Source: Planctomycetota bacterium (GTDB lineage: Bacteria; Planctomycetota; Phycisphaerae; Sedimentisphaerales; Anaerohalosphaeraceae). Taken from it: a DNA stretch of 64,000 nucleotides. This document shows, one piece after another, positions 43,411 to 53,048 of this stretch. Numbering within the stretch: the first letter of the stretch is position 1; each line of letters opens with the position of its first letter. The stretch covers positions 1 through 64,000 of the forward strand of contig VRUI01000015.1 in the NCBI GenBank assembly GCA_019456225.1, in the 5' to 3' direction. The notes below the pieces were generated by a model that saw only the letters and a list, made by a program, of their open reading frames with translations, did no database searches and was not told where the DNA came from. The position numbers and the translations under genes are program-made.

Positions 43411-45324
43411 TCAGGAAAACAGTTCCTTTTTATTCTTCAGACGATAGACAGTATATTTCAGAAGCCTTGCAAAATAGCGATCTTTTTTGTTCACCTTAAC
43501 TGCCGCCTGGATCTCGGGGAGGACAGGCAATGCCTTTTCACCTAGCCTGTCCAGCGCCGTCGCCGCAAACAATCGAACCTTCTCGGCCGGGTCGTCAAGT
43601 TTTTCGACAAGCAGTTTCAGTGCCTTTTTATCGCCCTTGAAGTCAACCAATGCCTGCGCCGCGGCGATCTGTACGCTGGAATATTTATCCTTCAACATCG
43701 GGGCAACCGCTTTAGCGGCTTTGGCAATATCCTTACCCTTGCAATTTTGATGCAAACCTACAACCGCCCAATAACGCACCGCCGCATATTTATCTGAAAG
43801 CCTGGCAAGGTACGCCCCAACAGCTTTTGCGCCTTCAAAATCCAACTGACGAATCTCAAGTAATCGCTTAAGCATATCGCTTCTGTCAAGCTTCTTGCGC
43901 CATCGCGGTTTAACCTTCATCGCGTCAAAATCGCATTCCGGTATAAGCCCGACATCACCAACTTCAGCCATCCACGCGACAACAGCCTTTCGCATCTCCA
44001 AAAGCTTACCGGCATATTTCGGATCGCCCGCCAGGTTATTTGTCTCATGCTTGTCGGCCTTGAGATCGTAAAGCTCTTCCAGCGGACGTTTTTTCTGCAT
44101 AAACAGTTTTTCGGAACCTTTGAGCTTGCCGGCAGCGTCCAGTTTTCGCAACTCCTGCATCGTCGGCATCTGGTTCATATAGTCTACATGCACCGCGTAG
44201 GGTACATACGGCATGAAATTGCGAATATATTTAAACCGCTTGTCGTTGACGGCTCGGACCATATCGTATGCCTCGTCGATGCGGTCTCGCGCACCAAAGA
44301 TATACTCACTCTTTTCCTTGGCCATCTGCGGACCTAGGAATGCCTTGCCCTGGAGATGCTTTGGAATATCCACACCGCAAAGACTAAGCATCGTCGGTGC
44401 AAAATCGATAGAACTGACAAGATCGTCACTGACCGTACCCGCTGCCATAACCGCAGAATCTCCGCCGCCGGCATAGGCCCGGTATTTTGGCGGCACGTAG
44501 ACTATCAGCGGGATCCGCATCCCCGAATCATAAAGCCACCTTTTCGCACGAGGCAGCCCGCGTCCGTGATCGCCCCAGAACCAGACGATAGTATCCTCTG
44601 CGAGACCTGCCTTTTCAAGCTCGTCAAGCACCCCCTGCGCGAGCGAGTCCATCGTCGTAATATTATCATGATAGCGTGCCCAGTCCTTCCGCGTAACCGG
44701 CGTATCGGGATAATACGGCGGCACCTTGGCCTTATCCGGATCATGTTTAAGCTCGGTGTATTTATTTCGTATCCTGCTCTCATGAGTATTTGTAAAATTG
44801 CGAATATGAAAGAACGGCTGCCCCTTGGCGCGGCCGCGATAGTGAGCCTTGCGTTTACACTCATCCCACGCAGACGCCGGTGCCTTGAATTGGTAATCGG
44901 TCTTGGAATCGTTGGTGCAGTAATACCCGGCTTGCCGCAAATACTCAGTAAAGCACTTAACGTGATTCGGCAAAACACCTTTGCACCGCATATTGCTGGT
45001 CCCGATAGTAACCGGGTACATACCGGTGATCGTCCCGGACCGAACTGGAGCACAAACGCCGGCATGCGTGAAAGCATTATCGTATCGAACACCCCTGCCG
45101 GCAAGGGCGTCAAGATTCGGCGTATCTGCATAGTCTACACCGTAGCAGCCGAGATCGGCGTTGATGTCCTCGGTGCTTATCCACAGGACATTCGGACGTT
45201 TGATACCAGAATCCGGTTTTTTGGACTCGCCAAAAACAACCGCTTCAACCGAAAGCAGACAACCGGCTAAACCGGCGGCCTTGATGAAATTTCTTCTGTT
45301 AATCTTTTGTGATCCATTGGCCAT
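43411..45324 (-). CDS. Tat-exported sulfatase with HEAT-repeat tail
   Basis: ATG 45324 has GGGAG upstream and gives a Tat signal (INRRNFIKAAGLAGCLL). The sulfatase domain starts PNVLWISTEDINADLGCYG and has the formylglycine motif CAPVR (Cys91), so activation needs an FGE enzyme. The C-terminal about 110 residues are HEAT-like repeats (AVRYWAVVGLHQN, VQIAAAQALVDF, VRLFAATALDRLG), which may hold a substrate or partner. Planctomycete sulfatases usually desulfate algal polysaccharides; the substrate is not evident. It is 637 aa and monocistronic. Confidence 0.9.
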   Translation of the reverse strand: MANGSQKINRRNFIKAAGLAGCLLSVEAVVFGESKKPDSGIKRPNVLWISTEDINADLGCYGVDYADTPNLDALAGRGVRYDNAFTHAGVCAPVRSGTITGMYPVTIGTSNMRCKGVLPNHVKCFTEYLRQAGYYCTNDSKTDYQFKAPASAWDECKRKAHYRGRAKGQPFFHIRNFTNTHESRIRNKYTELKHDPDKAKVPPYYPDTPVTRKDWARYHDNITTMDSLAQGVLDELEKAGLAEDTIVWFWGDHGRGLPRAKRWLYDSGMRIPLIVYVPPKYRAYAGGGDSAVMAAGTVSDDLVSSIDFAPTMLSLCGVDIPKHLQGKAFLGPQMAKEKSEYIFGARDRIDEAYDMVRAVNDKRFKYIRNFMPYVPYAVHVDYMNQMPTMQELRKLDAAGKLKGSEKLFMQKKRPLEELYDLKADKHETNNLAGDPKYAGKLLEMRKAVVAWMAEVGDVGLIPECDFDAMKVKPRWRKKLDRSDMLKRLLEIRQLDFEGAKAVGAYLARLSDKYAAVRYWAVVGLHQNCKGKDIAKAAKAVAPMLKDKYSSVQIAAAQALVDFKGDKKALKLLVEKLDDPAEKVRLFAATALDRLGEKALPVLPEIQAAVKVNKKDRYFARLLKYTVYRLKNKKELFS

Positions 45325-45401
45325 AGTGCTCTCCCAATAATAATAGTTCAACTCAATAATAGACTGAAATAAGAACCTGATTATTGCAACTAATCGCTAA
45401 T

Positions 45402-47237
45402 TTATTCATTTAAATTCGCCATCCTCTGCAACGCAGAAACCGCGAATATCCACGGATAAAGCTCTTCATGATACCACAGGCTCGCAAAATACAAACCTAT
45501 AGGCGAAGGGGCAATTTCCGCAGAACTGGAAAACCTGTCAATAATCCACTGTCCGCCGCCTTCAACGGCTGCTTCGACCTGGTCTACGGAAAACCCATCC
45601 TGGCCGTGCAGGGCCTTTACTCCAAGCAGCGCGGCGAGGGCATCGGCGGCAAGGGCCGTTTCCTCTATTGAAGATTCGATCCCTGCTGCCCCTCCCCAGC
45701 CGCCGTCTTCATTTTGAATCTTAACAAGAAATTTCGCCCCATCAACAACCATAGAATAATATGGAACCAGCAAACTCTCTTCAAGATGGGCAAGCCCGGA
45801 AAGGACCCTCGCCGTTCCGTAAGTCGGGTTCTGCTGATAATCGGCAGCCTCATTGCCAAACCACAGAGGAACCCACGACCCGTTTGCATGCTGAGATCGG
45901 CTTAGAAACTCGATTGCTTTTTTCGCCGAGCCGCGAATCTTTTCGGCAAGCGGGTCATCTACCTTATCGGCCCAAACACCCATCGCCGCAAGAGTGTGCG
46001 CACTAAGATCCGGACTGCTGCGGTCAAACGGCAGGTCCTTCCAGCCCCTGCAAAAAGTCGGAATCCCACCGTCTTTATTTTGAATATTCATCAGCCACTC
46101 AAGCCCCTTTATGGCAGCGGAGGTAACATCTTCATCTACAAGAGCAAGATTCTTAAGAGCGATGATCGCACCGGCCGTATCGTCGGCATCGGGCACGCCG
46201 CCGGGCTTATCCGTCCAGGCCCATCCGCCGGGGTCAGCATGAACATACAGATGCAACTCCTTATACTGCTGATCCGTCAACCACCGCAAAAGACCGCCTC
46301 TGGCCTCTTCGTCAAGTACCTGACCGAAATCAGGAGCAATCGACAAAGCGTTAACCGAAAGCGTAGTTACCCACGTGGCAAGATCGGTATCGATGGGCCA
46401 GGAACCGTCCGGGCGAACCGTCGAACGAACAAAGTCAATCCCTTTCGTCGTGACAATATGCCCCTTTTGACAGGCCGCTGCAAGAGATATTACAACAAAA
46501 CTGGTAAGTGTGATCGCCTCCAGGAAACCTCCATTTTCCGGCTGAATTTCTGTAAGTTTTTTCAGCGTCCGCCTCCTGGCAACTTTACGTATCAACGCCT
46601 TAAACCAGTTCTTAGGTTTGTAATTGTGGAAATGCACCTGGCCGATAGCGATCAGCGCCGCCAATGCGTAACTGACCACCGAAAGATTCAACCACTTATA
46701 CAAACGGTGCGGAAAAACTGCTAGCTCAAACGGCAATGGTACGATCATACCCCACGGATCATCGCCCAATCGCCCGGCCAGTGCACACACAGTAAGTATC
46801 GGCACGGCAAAAGTCCGGTCATCGCCATACCTGCGGTAGATGGCGTCTGTAAGCTGACCAGGCGATAGACCGCCGGCTGCATTTGAAAGCCACGCCTCAG
46901 CACCGGCGACAACTTCGCTATTATTTTCATCGGCACCTGCCAAACCAAATGCCGCCCAGCAAAGAACAGTCGTGGAAATATTACTCTCACTAACAGGCGT
47001 ATCGCCCCAGCCGCCATCGGCATTGACATTTTCACAAAGCCACCTGAGCCCGCCTTCGACAAGTTCGGCATGTCCATCACCATCGGTAAGCGAAAGAGCT
47101 CCTACCGCCGTCGCCGTCGCAAGGGCACTACTGGAAAGGTGCCCCTGCCAGTTACCGCGTTCGGCGCGCATAGAAAGCAAACGCCCTCGAACCACCGAAA
47201 GCACCTCATCAAGCCGATCTGAATCAATATCCATCAT
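45402..47237 (-). CDS. shc: Squalene-hopene cyclase-like terpene cyclase
   Basis: The 611-aa alpha/alpha-toroid protein has several QW-like repeats (for example DGGWGD, DGSWPI, DGGIPTFC, DGGWGGA). The protonating motif of class II cyclases is intact: PDADDTAG (D350, D352, D353) corresponds to DxDD of hopene cyclases. It is slightly shorter than typical SHC (about 630-720 aa). It should cyclise squalene or another long prenyl substrate. It overlaps the upstream toroid gene by 4 bases and ends the isoprenoid string. Confidence 0.82.
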   Translation of the reverse strand: MMDIDSDRLDEVLSVVRGRLLSMRAERGNWQGHLSSSALATATAVGALSLTDGDGHAELVEGGLRWLCENVNADGGWGDTPVSESNISTTVLCWAAFGLAGADENNSEVVAGAEAWLSNAAGGLSPGQLTDAIYRRYGDDRTFAVPILTVCALAGRLGDDPWGMIVPLPFELAVFPHRLYKWLNLSVVSYALAALIAIGQVHFHNYKPKNWFKALIRKVARRRTLKKLTEIQPENGGFLEAITLTSFVVISLAAACQKGHIVTTKGIDFVRSTVRPDGSWPIDTDLATWVTTLSVNALSIAPDFGQVLDEEARGGLLRWLTDQQYKELHLYVHADPGGWAWTDKPGGVPDADDTAGAIIALKNLALVDEDVTSAAIKGLEWLMNIQNKDGGIPTFCRGWKDLPFDRSSPDLSAHTLAAMGVWADKVDDPLAEKIRGSAKKAIEFLSRSQHANGSWVPLWFGNEAADYQQNPTYGTARVLSGLAHLEESLLVPYYSMVVDGAKFLVKIQNEDGGWGGAAGIESSIEETALAADALAALLGVKALHGQDGFSVDQVEAAVEGGGQWIIDRFSSSAEIAPSPIGLYFASLWYHEELYPWIFAVSALQRMANLNE

Positions 47238-48112
47238 TGTTTATTCAAAAGCCCCAAAGCAAGAAGCCCATAAAATGTATACTCGCAATCGCAAACTTTA
47301 TCGAGACTGTTTCCGCAAAAACCACCTTTACCATCCCACAAACTATCGACAAAGTCAAGGCATCGCTCGCGTAAATCCGAGATGTCCGCGCCCGCCAGTC
47401 TTAATGCGTAAAGCCCCGTCGCCGTCGAAAGCAGATCGGTAATGGGAGCATTTTCCATCGCCAAAAATCCCCCTTCCGGGCTAACCCGCGATAGCATCCA
47501 ATCGACAGTATCGTCGCCAATTTCACCACCCAGAAAATACAAAGCACTAACCGCAGCCGCAGTCGCGGGCGTGGAACCGGCTGTAATACCATATTCATTA
47601 GAATACCCGCCGCTTTCGGTTTTAAGAGAGTTCAGGCAGTCAACAAGCCTGTCACAGCGGCGAACCTCCAGACCCGAATCCTGAAAGGCTCCCAATGCAA
47701 GAAAACACCCGTAAGCAGTACCCCTTTCAGCGGACCTGTCAACATTATACCCGCCATCCGGTGTACTAAACACCTCCATCAAACGCCAGGCTTCATTAAA
47801 TGAAAAACTATCGGAAACATCGGCCATACAACGCAGATAACAGGCCAGGTCAACCATCTCCATTTTATCGAGCGTACCTTTAAACCGTCGCAAAAAATTC
47901 ACGGCCGGTTCGCATGAAAATCCCGGGGAAACCGCAGTCATCGCCTCAACTCCAAACATAGTGTAATAAAGATCACTCTCGCTTGAACGCCCTCTAAAGC
48001 CCCCATCCGGGTTGACCTGTGACTTCAGGAATTCAGCAACCAAGCCTGTAGATTCGCCGAGAACCCCTTTAGCCCCTACCGCCGCCTTAACCAGATCCCG
48101 TCTTATCGTCAT
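47234..48112 (-). CDS. Prenyltransferase/cyclase-like toroid protein
   Basis: The 292-aa protein has repeated GG-F or GG-Y units (NPDGGFRGR, TPDGGYNVD, ESGGYSNEYG, SPEGGFLA, GKGGFCGN) and ends with DCEYTFYGLLALGLL, as in the beta subunit of protein prenyltransferases. It has no DxDD, so it is unlikely to be a class II cyclase by itself. It may help the neighbouring cyclase or bind prenyl chains. It overlaps the polyprenyl synthase gene by 26 bases. Confidence 0.75.
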   Translation of the reverse strand: MTIRRDLVKAAVGAKGVLGESTGLVAEFLKSQVNPDGGFRGRSSESDLYYTMFGVEAMTAVSPGFSCEPAVNFLRRFKGTLDKMEMVDLACYLRCMADVSDSFSFNEAWRLMEVFSTPDGGYNVDRSAERGTAYGCFLALGAFQDSGLEVRRCDRLVDCLNSLKTESGGYSNEYGITAGSTPATAAAVSALYFLGGEIGDDTVDWMLSRVSPEGGFLAMENAPITDLLSTATGLYALRLAGADISDLRERCLDFVDSLWDGKGGFCGNSLDKVCDCEYTFYGLLALGLLNKQ

Positions 48113-49769
48113 TGCAGCAACCCATTATATTAGTGTCGTTAAAAATCTTGTAAACCATGCGTCTTAGCAACCCCTTCAAAGCAGGCGATTTCAAAGCCGC
48201 CAGTGTACCTAAAGCCTGCCCCTTATAAGACTCCATCATAACAAAAGCCTTATCCATGACGCCCAGCCTTTCGATCACTCCGCGAACATCGGCCCCTGCC
48301 GATTTAAGATCAACCGAACAATCCCACACCGACCCAAGCAGCTTTTTGTCATCGCCTTCGGCCTGATGATACGCCAGCGAAAGCAATAGCGAAGGCCGCA
48401 AACTCTCTACTCCGCCGCCATCTTTACTCAAACTGAAATCATCGATATCGTCGCGTATCTGGTACGCTACACCAAGCGCATCGCTGTACTCGTCGAGCAC
48501 CTTGATCACATCGTCACCGGCGCCGGCATACAAAGCGCCGATCTTTAACGCGACCGCAAAAGCAGGCGAAGTCTTCTTCCTGAATATTTCGATAACCTGC
48601 CGCTGATTCATCGCAGCAGGCTCTCTTGCCCACATAAGTTCATCGCCCTGGCCGATACAAAGCCTTCTGTGCCCGCGCGAGGCAACGGCAAGCATAGCAG
48701 CGGTAACTTTGGGCTCTGCGCCGCACTCTGCCAAAAGACGATACCCCTCACCAAGCAGCAGATCGCCGACATTAAGCGCAACTGCCACCCCCTCGGCAAC
48801 ATGCAATGTCTTTTCGCCATAACGCAATACATCGCCGTCTTCAATATCGTCATGGATCAGCGAAGCCTTATGAAAACACTCCACCGCAACAGCAGCTTTC
48901 TTAAGCCCGGCAGGCAATAAGTCAACATCCGGCATATCATCGGCAAGTGCCTCATACGCACAAGCGGCAAGAAACGGCCGCCAGCGTTTCCCCTCGCCGC
49001 CAAGCCACTTAACAGCAAGTGCCTCGGTCGCCGTATCGTTTATTTGCAAAAGCGAATTCAAAGATTCTTCGCTAAACCAGCTTTGAACCTCTTTCCGCAT
49101 ATCGTCAAGATTAATCCTGCTCCCGATCTCTTCGCTGCTTAGGTATATCGCCTCCCAAATCCAGTCGGCGTCAACAGAGGTATCCACGCAGCCTTCCATC
49201 AGCAGCGGGATCGCGATACCGGGGACGGCGCCTGCTTCCATATACGGAAAAGTCCTCTCGAGAACCGAAAGGCAGCTAACCCCCACAACCGCCTCAATCT
49301 TACCAGATGCGATAAGGCTCATAACGATCGGCGAGCCTTCCGCGATGAGAACGGCATACCCGATCTTTTCGGCTTGCGTCTTAAGGTCGTCGATCATGCA
49401 ATTGCCGCAATGATCACAGATAAGACCAAATTCATCGAACTGGCCACGACATTTAGCGTGATTCCGCAGGCACTTGGGCAAAAGCAAAAGCCGCTTATTA
49501 AACGGTATCTTAGCGAGCGTATCCCGCCAGGTCTCATTATTAATAAGAACCGCGACAAAATCCATATACTTGTCATCCGCCCGGCAAACTTCCACAACAC
49601 CTGCCGAGTGCTCCCGAAGCTCATCCATAGACAACGGACAAACAAGCGAATTGTCCTCAATATAATCACGAACAGCGTAAAGGATCCGCTCACGCTCGGC
49701 GCGTTCAACAGGAACATTACCCGAAGGCTGGCGAACCTCATGCAACTTAATTATATTATCGCTGTTCAT
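48087..49769 (-). CDS. DUF116-polyprenyl synthase fusion
   Basis: Residues about 30-205 are a DUF116 domain with conserved cysteines C100, C107, C118, C121 and C124 (LPKCLRNHAKC ... CDHCGNC). Residues about 240-545 are a trans-prenyl diphosphate synthase with the first Asp-rich motif DDIED (307-311) and second motif DDIDD (440-444). It should make farnesyl, geranylgeranyl or longer diphosphates. The fusion ties a metal- or cluster-binding domain to prenyl chain synthesis, which I do not know from characterised enzymes. Both halves look complete. Confidence 0.85.
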   Translation of the reverse strand: MNSDNIIKLHEVRQPSGNVPVERAERERILYAVRDYIEDNSLVCPLSMDELREHSAGVVEVCRADDKYMDFVAVLINNETWRDTLAKIPFNKRLLLLPKCLRNHAKCRGQFDEFGLICDHCGNCMIDDLKTQAEKIGYAVLIAEGSPIVMSLIASGKIEAVVGVSCLSVLERTFPYMEAGAVPGIAIPLLMEGCVDTSVDADWIWEAIYLSSEEIGSRINLDDMRKEVQSWFSEESLNSLLQINDTATEALAVKWLGGEGKRWRPFLAACAYEALADDMPDVDLLPAGLKKAAVAVECFHKASLIHDDIEDGDVLRYGEKTLHVAEGVAVALNVGDLLLGEGYRLLAECGAEPKVTAAMLAVASRGHRRLCIGQGDELMWAREPAAMNQRQVIEIFRKKTSPAFAVALKIGALYAGAGDDVIKVLDEYSDALGVAYQIRDDIDDFSLSKDGGGVESLRPSLLLSLAYHQAEGDDKKLLGSVWDCSVDLKSAGADVRGVIERLGVMDKAFVMMESYKGQALGTLAALKSPALKGLLRRMVYKIFNDTNIMGCCNDDKTGSG

Positions 49770-49798
49770 ATTAAAATTAAATCCGTGTTAATCCATGG

Positions 49799-51337
49799 TT
49801 AAGAATCACGCTGAGCAATATCTTTGCCGATCTTAACAAACTTTTTACGCCACGCCCGAACCTCTGTCTTGCCCAGAACCCGCATCGCGGCACGCCTGGC
49901 CCAGCTGACACCGCCGGCCCTCTGGTTATCCCAGAACAACAGCGGAACCTTGCGGAAATTAACTTCGTAGCACGTGCTGTAAAGCTGCAGATGGTCGGCA
50001 CGCATCTTTTCAACAGAAAACCGCTTTCCCTCTTTGATCTCATGGACCGAATACGGTTCATAGAAGACCGGAAAAATAACAGCATCTTTCTTCTCAAGAT
50101 ATTTAACGAGTTTATAAGTCCTCGCCACATCATCCGGCGTTTCGCCCGGCAATCCAAGCACCAGACTGACCACAGAGAAAAACCCGGTCCTGCTCATCTT
50201 GTCAACAGTCTGGCGGACGACGTCTTCCCAGTCATCGGGTCTGCACGGAGCGACCTTACCGGGACAGTTAGCCGCAACCAAATGACCGTTAGCGCTTTCG
50301 ACACCCATATTAACCCACAGATAATCCGAGCGCCTGCTCCACGTAAGGAGCCTGCGAATCTCGACAAGCTCATCGTCGGTCAGCTGCATCACAGAGGTAA
50401 TATTGCCATGGTCGATCTGCATAAAAGAAAGCTCTTTGATCTTCTGCATCTCATGCAGCAATCCGCAAAGTTTGTCAAAATCCGGTTTTGTCGTATCCGA
50501 TCCGTACCTGAAGAAATCCTCACTGCCGCTAACCACCGAGCGAACACCGGCGGCGACATTCGTCTCAAGATCGCTGATGATCGTATCGACCGGCAAATGC
50601 CCCATCTTTTTACGCGACATAGTACAGAACTTACACCCACGCCCGCACCCGCGGGAAAGCTCGACGATACCAAGCAGCGAAGCACCGGCGATAGAACAAA
50701 CCTTATCGTCAGCTGTCCCGTCCTCGCAAATATAACTTTCCGTCTGGTCGCCGGCGATCAACTTTTCGAACAACTGCGGCCCGGCATTCTCAAAATAACC
50801 CTCGAACACAACGTCGATACATTTGTCGGCGACCTCATCGTCATAACGATCCCACTGCCAGGCACCTGCTCCACCGCCAACAACCTTAAAGCCCCACTTG
50901 TCTTTCGCCTCGCAAATCCCCTCAAGCAACTGACGCGTCCACAATCGCGTATAAAGCTCACCATCCCAGAAACTGGTCGTAGTAGTATTGCTCATCCCCT
51001 GACCGAGCGGATCGCTGGAAGAAACCCCGACAACCTTAACCCACGGACCAAGCAATCCCGGCAGTGCTTCCGGGGTAGTGCAAACAATATCATCGGCGGT
51101 AAGATCGGTATATTTAAGCAACGCAGCTTCAACCCGACGAAGCCCAAGCGGCACAACCGCTGCCCTGCCGGCGCCGTCAACCTTAACTTTCGGAGAGACA
51201 AAATGCCGCATAGCCGCCTCGGGCACCTGCGTAGTCTGCATCGTCGCAAATATACCCTCAAAAACGATCTTATAATCGGCGCTAAGCGTACGATCAGCCA
51301 CAAGAACGACAGCAGGTTGTATTTTCTTGTCACTCAT
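49799..51337 (-). CDS. B12-binding radical SAM enzyme
   Basis: The 512-aa protein has an N-terminal cobalamin-binding-like half (VVGVSSSDPLGQGMSNTTT, then VVGGGAGAWQWDRY) and a radical SAM core with CGRGCKFC around residue 240, followed by MGVESANG and LGLPGETPDD, typical of the Elp3/MiaB-like fold. In hopanoid pathways such enzymes add C-2 or C-3 methyl groups or join adenosyl groups. The terpenoid neighbours suggest that it modifies a prenyl or triterpenoid product. The substrate is inferred only from context. Confidence 0.82.
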   Translation of the reverse strand: MSDKKIQPAVVLVADRTLSADYKIVFEGIFATMQTTQVPEAAMRHFVSPKVKVDGAGRAAVVPLGLRRVEAALLKYTDLTADDIVCTTPEALPGLLGPWVKVVGVSSSDPLGQGMSNTTTTSFWDGELYTRLWTRQLLEGICEAKDKWGFKVVGGGAGAWQWDRYDDEVADKCIDVVFEGYFENAGPQLFEKLIAGDQTESYICEDGTADDKVCSIAGASLLGIVELSRGCGRGCKFCTMSRKKMGHLPVDTIISDLETNVAAGVRSVVSGSEDFFRYGSDTTKPDFDKLCGLLHEMQKIKELSFMQIDHGNITSVMQLTDDELVEIRRLLTWSRRSDYLWVNMGVESANGHLVAANCPGKVAPCRPDDWEDVVRQTVDKMSRTGFFSVVSLVLGLPGETPDDVARTYKLVKYLEKKDAVIFPVFYEPYSVHEIKEGKRFSVEKMRADHLQLYSTCYEVNFRKVPLLFWDNQRAGGVSWARRAAMRVLGKTEVRAWRKKFVKIGKDIAQRDS

Positions 51338-51370
51338 AAAAACCTATCAAAACCTAAAAAACTCGGTTTA

Positions 51371-52303
51371 CTACTTGCCTTTTTCATCACAATCATTATC
51401 ACAAAATGCCGAATTTGGACATTTCTTTTCGCCGCCGTCGGTATCCGCTGTCAACGAATCGATCACATCCTGCGGGATCCCAAGCTTTTCCTGAAGTTCA
51501 CTAAGCTTTGCGGCCTTCTGCTTATCGCTAAACCCGGCCCCATCACCATCGCTGCGCGCGGCAAACCGCTTCTTCTGTTTCGAGCGGTTGCGAATGATCT
51601 CATGGACGTCGCCATCCATAAGATCAGCGAGCGCTTTGCTCTTATCTGCATTGGCCAGGGCCTCTTCGTCAACATCATCGCCATTGATCGGGCTGTCTGC
51701 GTACTTTGGAAATATGATCGCAGCCTCGGGACAAACCCTCGCACAAGCCGGACAATTCGTCTTACAGTTTGCCGGCTTTTCAACCTTGACCTTACCGTCG
51801 GCGCCCAGTGTAAAAACCCCGAACAAACAAAAATTCAGACACTGCTTACAATCAACGCACCGCCCGTAATCAATAACAGGAAACCACGGAACCCAATCGC
51901 CCTGCCGGTCAACCCGAACATCCGCCACAGGAGCGCAGCAACGGTTGAGCGAAGCGAAATCCGCCGAAGGAGGACCGGAAACATCGCCAAGTTCTGCGAT
52001 AATTTCTTCCGCTGTCATCTGACGCATATTAAGAACCCTGGCGTTTTGGGGCAGTTTGAATCCAGCCCGCGAAAAAAGCCCTTCTACCGTCCGCCGGTAG
52101 CACGCAACAACCGTCAAACGCGATGCAGAGACCCATTCGGCAATACGTTCGTCGCCATCAGCAGCCAACCGGCAAAAATCATCAACGCCAACAAAGTTCG
52201 CACCGGACGCCTTAAGGGAATCTAATACACCCTCTTTAACGCCATCGGAAATAACATCCGACCACGAGCAATTACAAAATAAAATCAACTCATTCAAATC
52301 CAA
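51371..52303 (-). CDS. Dicluster ferredoxin-like protein
   Basis: The 310-aa protein has an N-terminal domain with CNCSW and VVACYRRT, then two 4Fe-4S sites: CVDCKQCLNFC and CKTNCPACARVCPEAAIIFP. The C-terminal 100 residues are charged and end in a Cys-rich tail (CPNSAFCDNDC). It may feed electrons to the radical SAM enzyme, which lies 33 bases downstream. No catalytic site of its own was seen. Confidence 0.8.
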   Translation of the reverse strand: MDLNELILFCNCSWSDVISDGVKEGVLDSLKASGANFVGVDDFCRLAADGDERIAEWVSASRLTVVACYRRTVEGLFSRAGFKLPQNARVLNMRQMTAEEIIAELGDVSGPPSADFASLNRCCAPVADVRVDRQGDWVPWFPVIDYGRCVDCKQCLNFCLFGVFTLGADGKVKVEKPANCKTNCPACARVCPEAAIIFPKYADSPINGDDVDEEALANADKSKALADLMDGDVHEIIRNRSKQKKRFAARSDGDGAGFSDKQKAAKLSELQEKLGIPQDVIDSLTADTDGGEKKCPNSAFCDNDCDEKGK

Positions 52304-52324
52304 AACACTTTCATAAAAAGCGAC

Positions 52325-52356
52325 CAGCTTATCGCTTATCGCTAATTGCTAATTGC
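52325..52356. repeat. Short degenerate tandem repeat
   Basis: TTATCGC and TAATTGC units (CTTATCGCTTATCGCTAATTG...) repeat between the ferredoxin gene and the propeller remnant. The same word family occurs inside the primase gene and elsewhere in the window. Confidence 0.65.
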
Positions 52357-52979
52357 TTTTCTTAATATCATACGCCATCAGAAATTCCACATGGCGGATA
52401 TACAACACGCCGTCGCTGATGGCAGGATGAGCCCAATGAACGCCCTCACCCTTTTCGATCTTAAACTCACTGACAACATCGAAACCTTTCGGACTCGCCT
52501 TAACAAGCCCACCCCCAACTGCCGTACTGCCCGTCATATTTCGTAAACGCATCGGTCGTCCACTTAATATCGCCGTTTGCCGTATCCAGGCAATTGACTA
52601 CCCCTCTGCCGGTAATAACATACGCACGTCCGCCGTCAATAGTCGCCGTCGTCCTCGCCGCCGGATGAGACTTTTTAGTCGCCTTACCATAAGGTTTTTG
52701 CCACTTGACATTACCCTTAAGATCAAGTGCGGTTAGATATTCAACCTTGTCCTTATTTCCGGTAACATATATCCTGCCGTCTGCAATAGACATACTTGAA
52801 TTAACTTCGCCAATGTCATCTGCGGTCCAGAGCAGCTTAGGTCCGCCCACAGGCCATTTCTTAAGCAATCCAGTCTCACCGGAAACACCCCTGCGACCCT
52901 CGCCGCGCCACTGCGACCAATCTGCGCCAAAAGAACTAACACAAAAAACCGTAAGCAATACAAAAATCAAATATCTCAT
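52349..52979 (-). pseudogene. Decayed PQQ-type beta-propeller gene
   Basis: From ATG 52979 a signal peptide and two to three blades are open (ADWSQWRGEGRRGVSG ... VKWQKPYG) and stop at YGSWGWAC (52500). A second frame then supplies the family's normal end (SPKGFDVVSEFKIEKGEG ... HWAHPAISDGVLYIRH). The middle, perhaps half of the propeller, is deleted at the junction with a frameshift. The intact paralog lies just upstream. Confidence 0.75.
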
Positions 52980-53048
52980 AATAAATCCCAAAAATAAAAT
53001 AGCTTCCGCCGAAGGTGGTTTCCATAATTAGACATTATACAATAGACA

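Noticed and set aside
49991-52225. A 744-codon open frame on the plus strand
   Set aside because: It is antisense to the radical SAM and ferredoxin genes, which have clear motifs. Its product is a basic, Arg/Asn-rich chain without domains, as expected from codon bias of the opposite strand.
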